From Thamnidium elegans (Eukaryota; Mucoromycota; Mucoromycetes; Mucorales; Mucoraceae), in NCBI GenBank assembly GCA_025201345.1, contig JAIXMG010000002.1, positions 930,001 to 994,000 on the forward strand: a stretch of 64,000 nt of DNA, in the 5' to 3' direction. Below, piece by piece: positions 61,201 through 64,000 of this stretch (within the stretch, counting starts at the first letter, position 1; the number at the start of each line of letters is the position of its first letter). Made by a program: the position numbers and the translations under genes. The notes under the pieces are model-generated. The model was not told where the DNA came from. It saw nothing but the letters and a program-made list of their open reading frames with translations, and did not search any database.

Positions 61201-64000
61201 TCAAAGCATAAGCCTTGGATCGTACGTGTTCCTATGAGAAAAAAAGTTATTTGACTGTATTACATGTATATAATAGCTAACTTACTTCTTTGTCCCATAA
61301 ACATCCTACAAAATAACTGAATACTGGTCCTAAATGTGAAAGAAGCTTTAACCATTCAGTTTGAAAAGCAGCATCCATTTTGGTAAAAAGTCCGAATAAG
61401 TTGTCAAGGCCTTGATATCTAATGATTAGAGTAAGTATAGTACTCGTCGATACACGCCTTCCTTTCTTACCTGATTTCCCAATTTGTATCTTCGAATATC
61501 TTGAAGACACATGCTTGAAAGTATCTTACATCAATACTAATCAGTTTCATTAGCAAATTCAAATTGGTATTACTCAAGTAATCATAAGCAGGTGTAAGCA
61601 ATTCCCAAATTCTATAAAAATAATTGATAAGTACAGCTATCACAAAAGTAATAACGAAAAAAAACACTTACGAAGGGGTCAACTGTGGTATACACTTTTT
61701 GATAAATTCATCCTTGTTGCTAATACCATATCCCCAATGGGAAAGAGCATAAAATAATTTTATAACATCTTCACGAACATTCAATTGATCGTACTGTAAG
61801 TATAGTAGCATACAGTGAATTAATGGTGTATCCTCATCCGCTTGCATCATTGTATTTTCAGTGTGGAAGGTAGACCTTTTACTTTGTCTATATACAGAAA
61901 AAAAAGGGAGGGGGGGTTAGCATATTTGCGTAAAACCTCTTTTTTCGGTAAAATACTTGCGATAAATTGGCAATGTGGTCGCCCATATAAGGTACAATAT
62001 CAATATCAGTAATATTTTCCAAAGGACAACTATACCCATAACATGCCAATGCAGTAGAGTATTTAACAAACATTTGTACGCTAGCCAATTCTTCGTCAGA
62101 TAATTCTTGGTTCTCATTATGAGCATTCAATGTATCTAGGGCAGTTTCATTCAAGTAGCCGATTACATCAATAACGGCTGCACGAGGTGTTGCAGTATTT
62201 AATATATTAACAGCTTGAAACCAAATTATTTTGACAAATTCTGCAATAACGCTTATAGGTGAACGAGCGGCAACAATTAATCTTGCGATATGAGCTAAAG
62301 AGCTGGTAGGAATACCCGTACTATATTTTATAGGTTAGCTACTATGTATAACATATTTGGAATTATATTTACCCCGCATGTGTAACAAGTATTAGCCATC
62401 GTATACCACGATCGATACCTTCTTTATCTCCAGCATTAAACTGCAAAATAATAGTATCTAGAGGATGGGCCGAATTACCATCTGAATGCAATCTTGGGGC
62501 TTTAGCAAGAGGCAATCGAGAAGAGCAAATCTTGGCTAAATTACGTATATCAACAGGTTCTCGATCCTAAACAAAAAAAGGTACATTTAAATATATAATT
62601 GTCAGGTATTAGTACCATAAAAAACTTACGCTTAGTACACCAAGTTCGCTGAATTCTGTATATGTTCTATCAAGCCACTTTTGAAGCAAAGAATCCAATG
62701 AAGAGAATGTTAGACCGTTGGTCTTAAGCTTTAAAATATATCCTATCAACTGTTCGTACTTTTGTAATACATGTTTCTAAACGAAGGAATCAGTACTCGT
62801 TATCTACAGTAAAAAAATACACACATATACCTTGATATCTTCAGAATCACCCCAGTTGGGTACCGCGCAATCTTCACGCTTATTATCAATAATATTTTCC
62901 ATAGCAGTAAACAAAATTTTAGTGTATGCGTCTTTGTCCATACCATGAACTTTTTCCATCCATCGAGCAATATATCTATCTCTTAATGCAGCACGAGTGA
63001 TAACATAAATACTACTGGCTCCACTACTTACACCAGCAGTCTTGTTGTGATTAAATGCAGTCTGTTGATTACGATCAGCATGATAACCACCCTTTATGCG
63101 AGATATCAAAGCAGCTTGTGCCCATTTGCTTTGTTGCTTACTATGACGAATATTAGATTTTTTATTGCCGGATGTTAATTCAGCATGAAGAGCTAATAAT
63201 CGTTCATCCTCATCAAACGTCCAAGATACAATAGCATAAATGAGTCTTTCTATCGTGTAACTAGACATAAAAGGGTCAGGCCAGCATCTTCTGACAAGGA
63301 GCAAGAAACCACATTCATTAATTGAAAGATCTACGTCTTGCAAACACGCATCAATTGAATTGATCAGCGATTCTACTGTAGATGAGCAATCAATAGCGTA
63401 TGGTACAGGGAACACGCATTGAATAGTTTTTTCCTCTTGTTGTGTAAGATCATAATTGAATAAAATGGCCGAAGCATCAAACCTTTCAAAGAGACCTAAA
63501 TTACACATATGTTGTAATAATATCTCTGCAGCTTTACGACTTCTAAAATTTAAATTGGTTACAATCCAAGATAATAATGTTGAACGGTCGAGATACTCGT
63601 TAGGGATATGTCCTTCGCTAAACTCGTCATCCTCATCGTCCCAAGCAGTGAAAGGATTAGGAGATACTTGTAAAAATCCACGAGAATCGCCAGCGGAACG
63701 TCTCTTGTCAGTTGCAGAGGATTGAATAACAGACCCTGTAGCAGAAATGTTATTATTGACAAATGATGTCTTGAGGCACTTCATCATGGCACTCAGATGA
63801 CTCAAGTACTCTTCCTTGCTTAAAATGCATTCATCGACGCTATGAAGTTGGTTACTGTAAAAATCACTGAGAAATGTAGATCCTCTACATTTTCCTGAGT
63901 TGAGGTAGGTAGCGCAAAGGTCGATAGCGTTTGTTAGGACAGGACAATGTGATATTTTATCATCACTAATAGAAGTAGCATTGGATGTATCTCTGGGCGA
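58225..64000 (-). CDS. Very large helical-repeat protein, partial (5' end beyond window)
   Basis: The frame is open to the right edge (SPRDTSNATSISDDKISHC reading inward), so the start lies outside the window. About a dozen exons cover some 1,700 residues to the stop at 58225-58227. The sequence is almost entirely alpha-helical with long amphipathic helices (LLSWIVTNLNFRSRKAAEILL, FRCWEAYFLTATDRQRMSLV, FPDWQVLQWESLLEALE, MLKAWLEIILIVVYK), as in HEAT/ARM solenoids. No kinase, GTPase or zinc motif is visible. RDRYIARWMEKVHGMD and TAMENIIDNKRED may be useful search seeds. UNC80-like and Fry/Mor2-like scaffolds were considered, but I cannot support either by sight. It ends ITLD-like helices and QAMTQL. 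Confidence 0.72.

Overview
The window is nuclear DNA of an early-diverging filamentous fungus, almost certainly a Mucorales-type mucoromycete. The signs are an AT-rich sequence with long A/T homopolymers, genes cut by many 50-100 bp GT-AG introns with CTAAC/CTAAT branch sites, conserved fungal housekeeping proteins, a CotH-family secreted protein, a DPBB expansin-like protein and TnpB/Fanzor-like debris. The genus cannot be settled from the sequence alone.

Layout. 0.4-8 kb: cytochrome P450 (-), OMS1-like mitochondrial methyltransferase (+), eIF4A (+), NF-YC/HAP5 (-) and a cyclin K/T/Ctk2-like protein (-). 8-17 kb: secreted expansin-like protein (+), serine carboxypeptidase S28 (+), ribosomal protein uS19/RPS15 (-), a decayed OYE/YqjM-type flavin oxidoreductase pseudogene (+), a DUF1772 membrane protein (+) and KRR1 (+). 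A 2.6 kb gene-poor stretch follows. 19.6-30 kb: a GATA+PHD finger protein (+), APC4 (+) and a 1657-residue kinesin-4 (-). 30-34.8 kb is the only accessory-looking block: a Fanzor/TnpB-like nuclease remnant, low-copy tandem repeats, a broken unrecognised ORF and a Tc1/mariner transposase scrap. 34.8-48 kb: YIP1 (+), SNF12/BAF60 (+), a small C2H2 protein (-), GAPDH (+), an orphan protein (-), COQ11-like SDR (-), SAC3-like protein (+), GNAT acetyltransferase (+) and exosome RRP42 (-). 48.4-64 kb: secreted CotH-family protein (-), HIR3/CABIN1 (-) and a very large unrecognised helical protein (-) running off the right edge.

Most genes are housekeeping and act in translation (eIF4A, RPS15, KRR1), transcription and chromatin (NF-YC, cyclin, GATA-PHD, BAF60, HIR3), the cell cycle (APC4, kinesin-4), RNA decay, secretion, central metabolism and mitochondria. 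They are not a functional cluster. I found no convincing new multi-gene system. The observations most worth a second look are the Fanzor-like remnant, the GATA-PHD protein with a Cys-Cys-Cys-His finger, the start-codon-only and micro first exons, recurrent T(n)A(n) blocks abutting 3' splice sites, and TGACGTG elements shared by three promoters.

Exon borders were set by hand from GT-AG sites, reading frame and protein conservation. Gene coordinates below run from start to stop codon and include introns.
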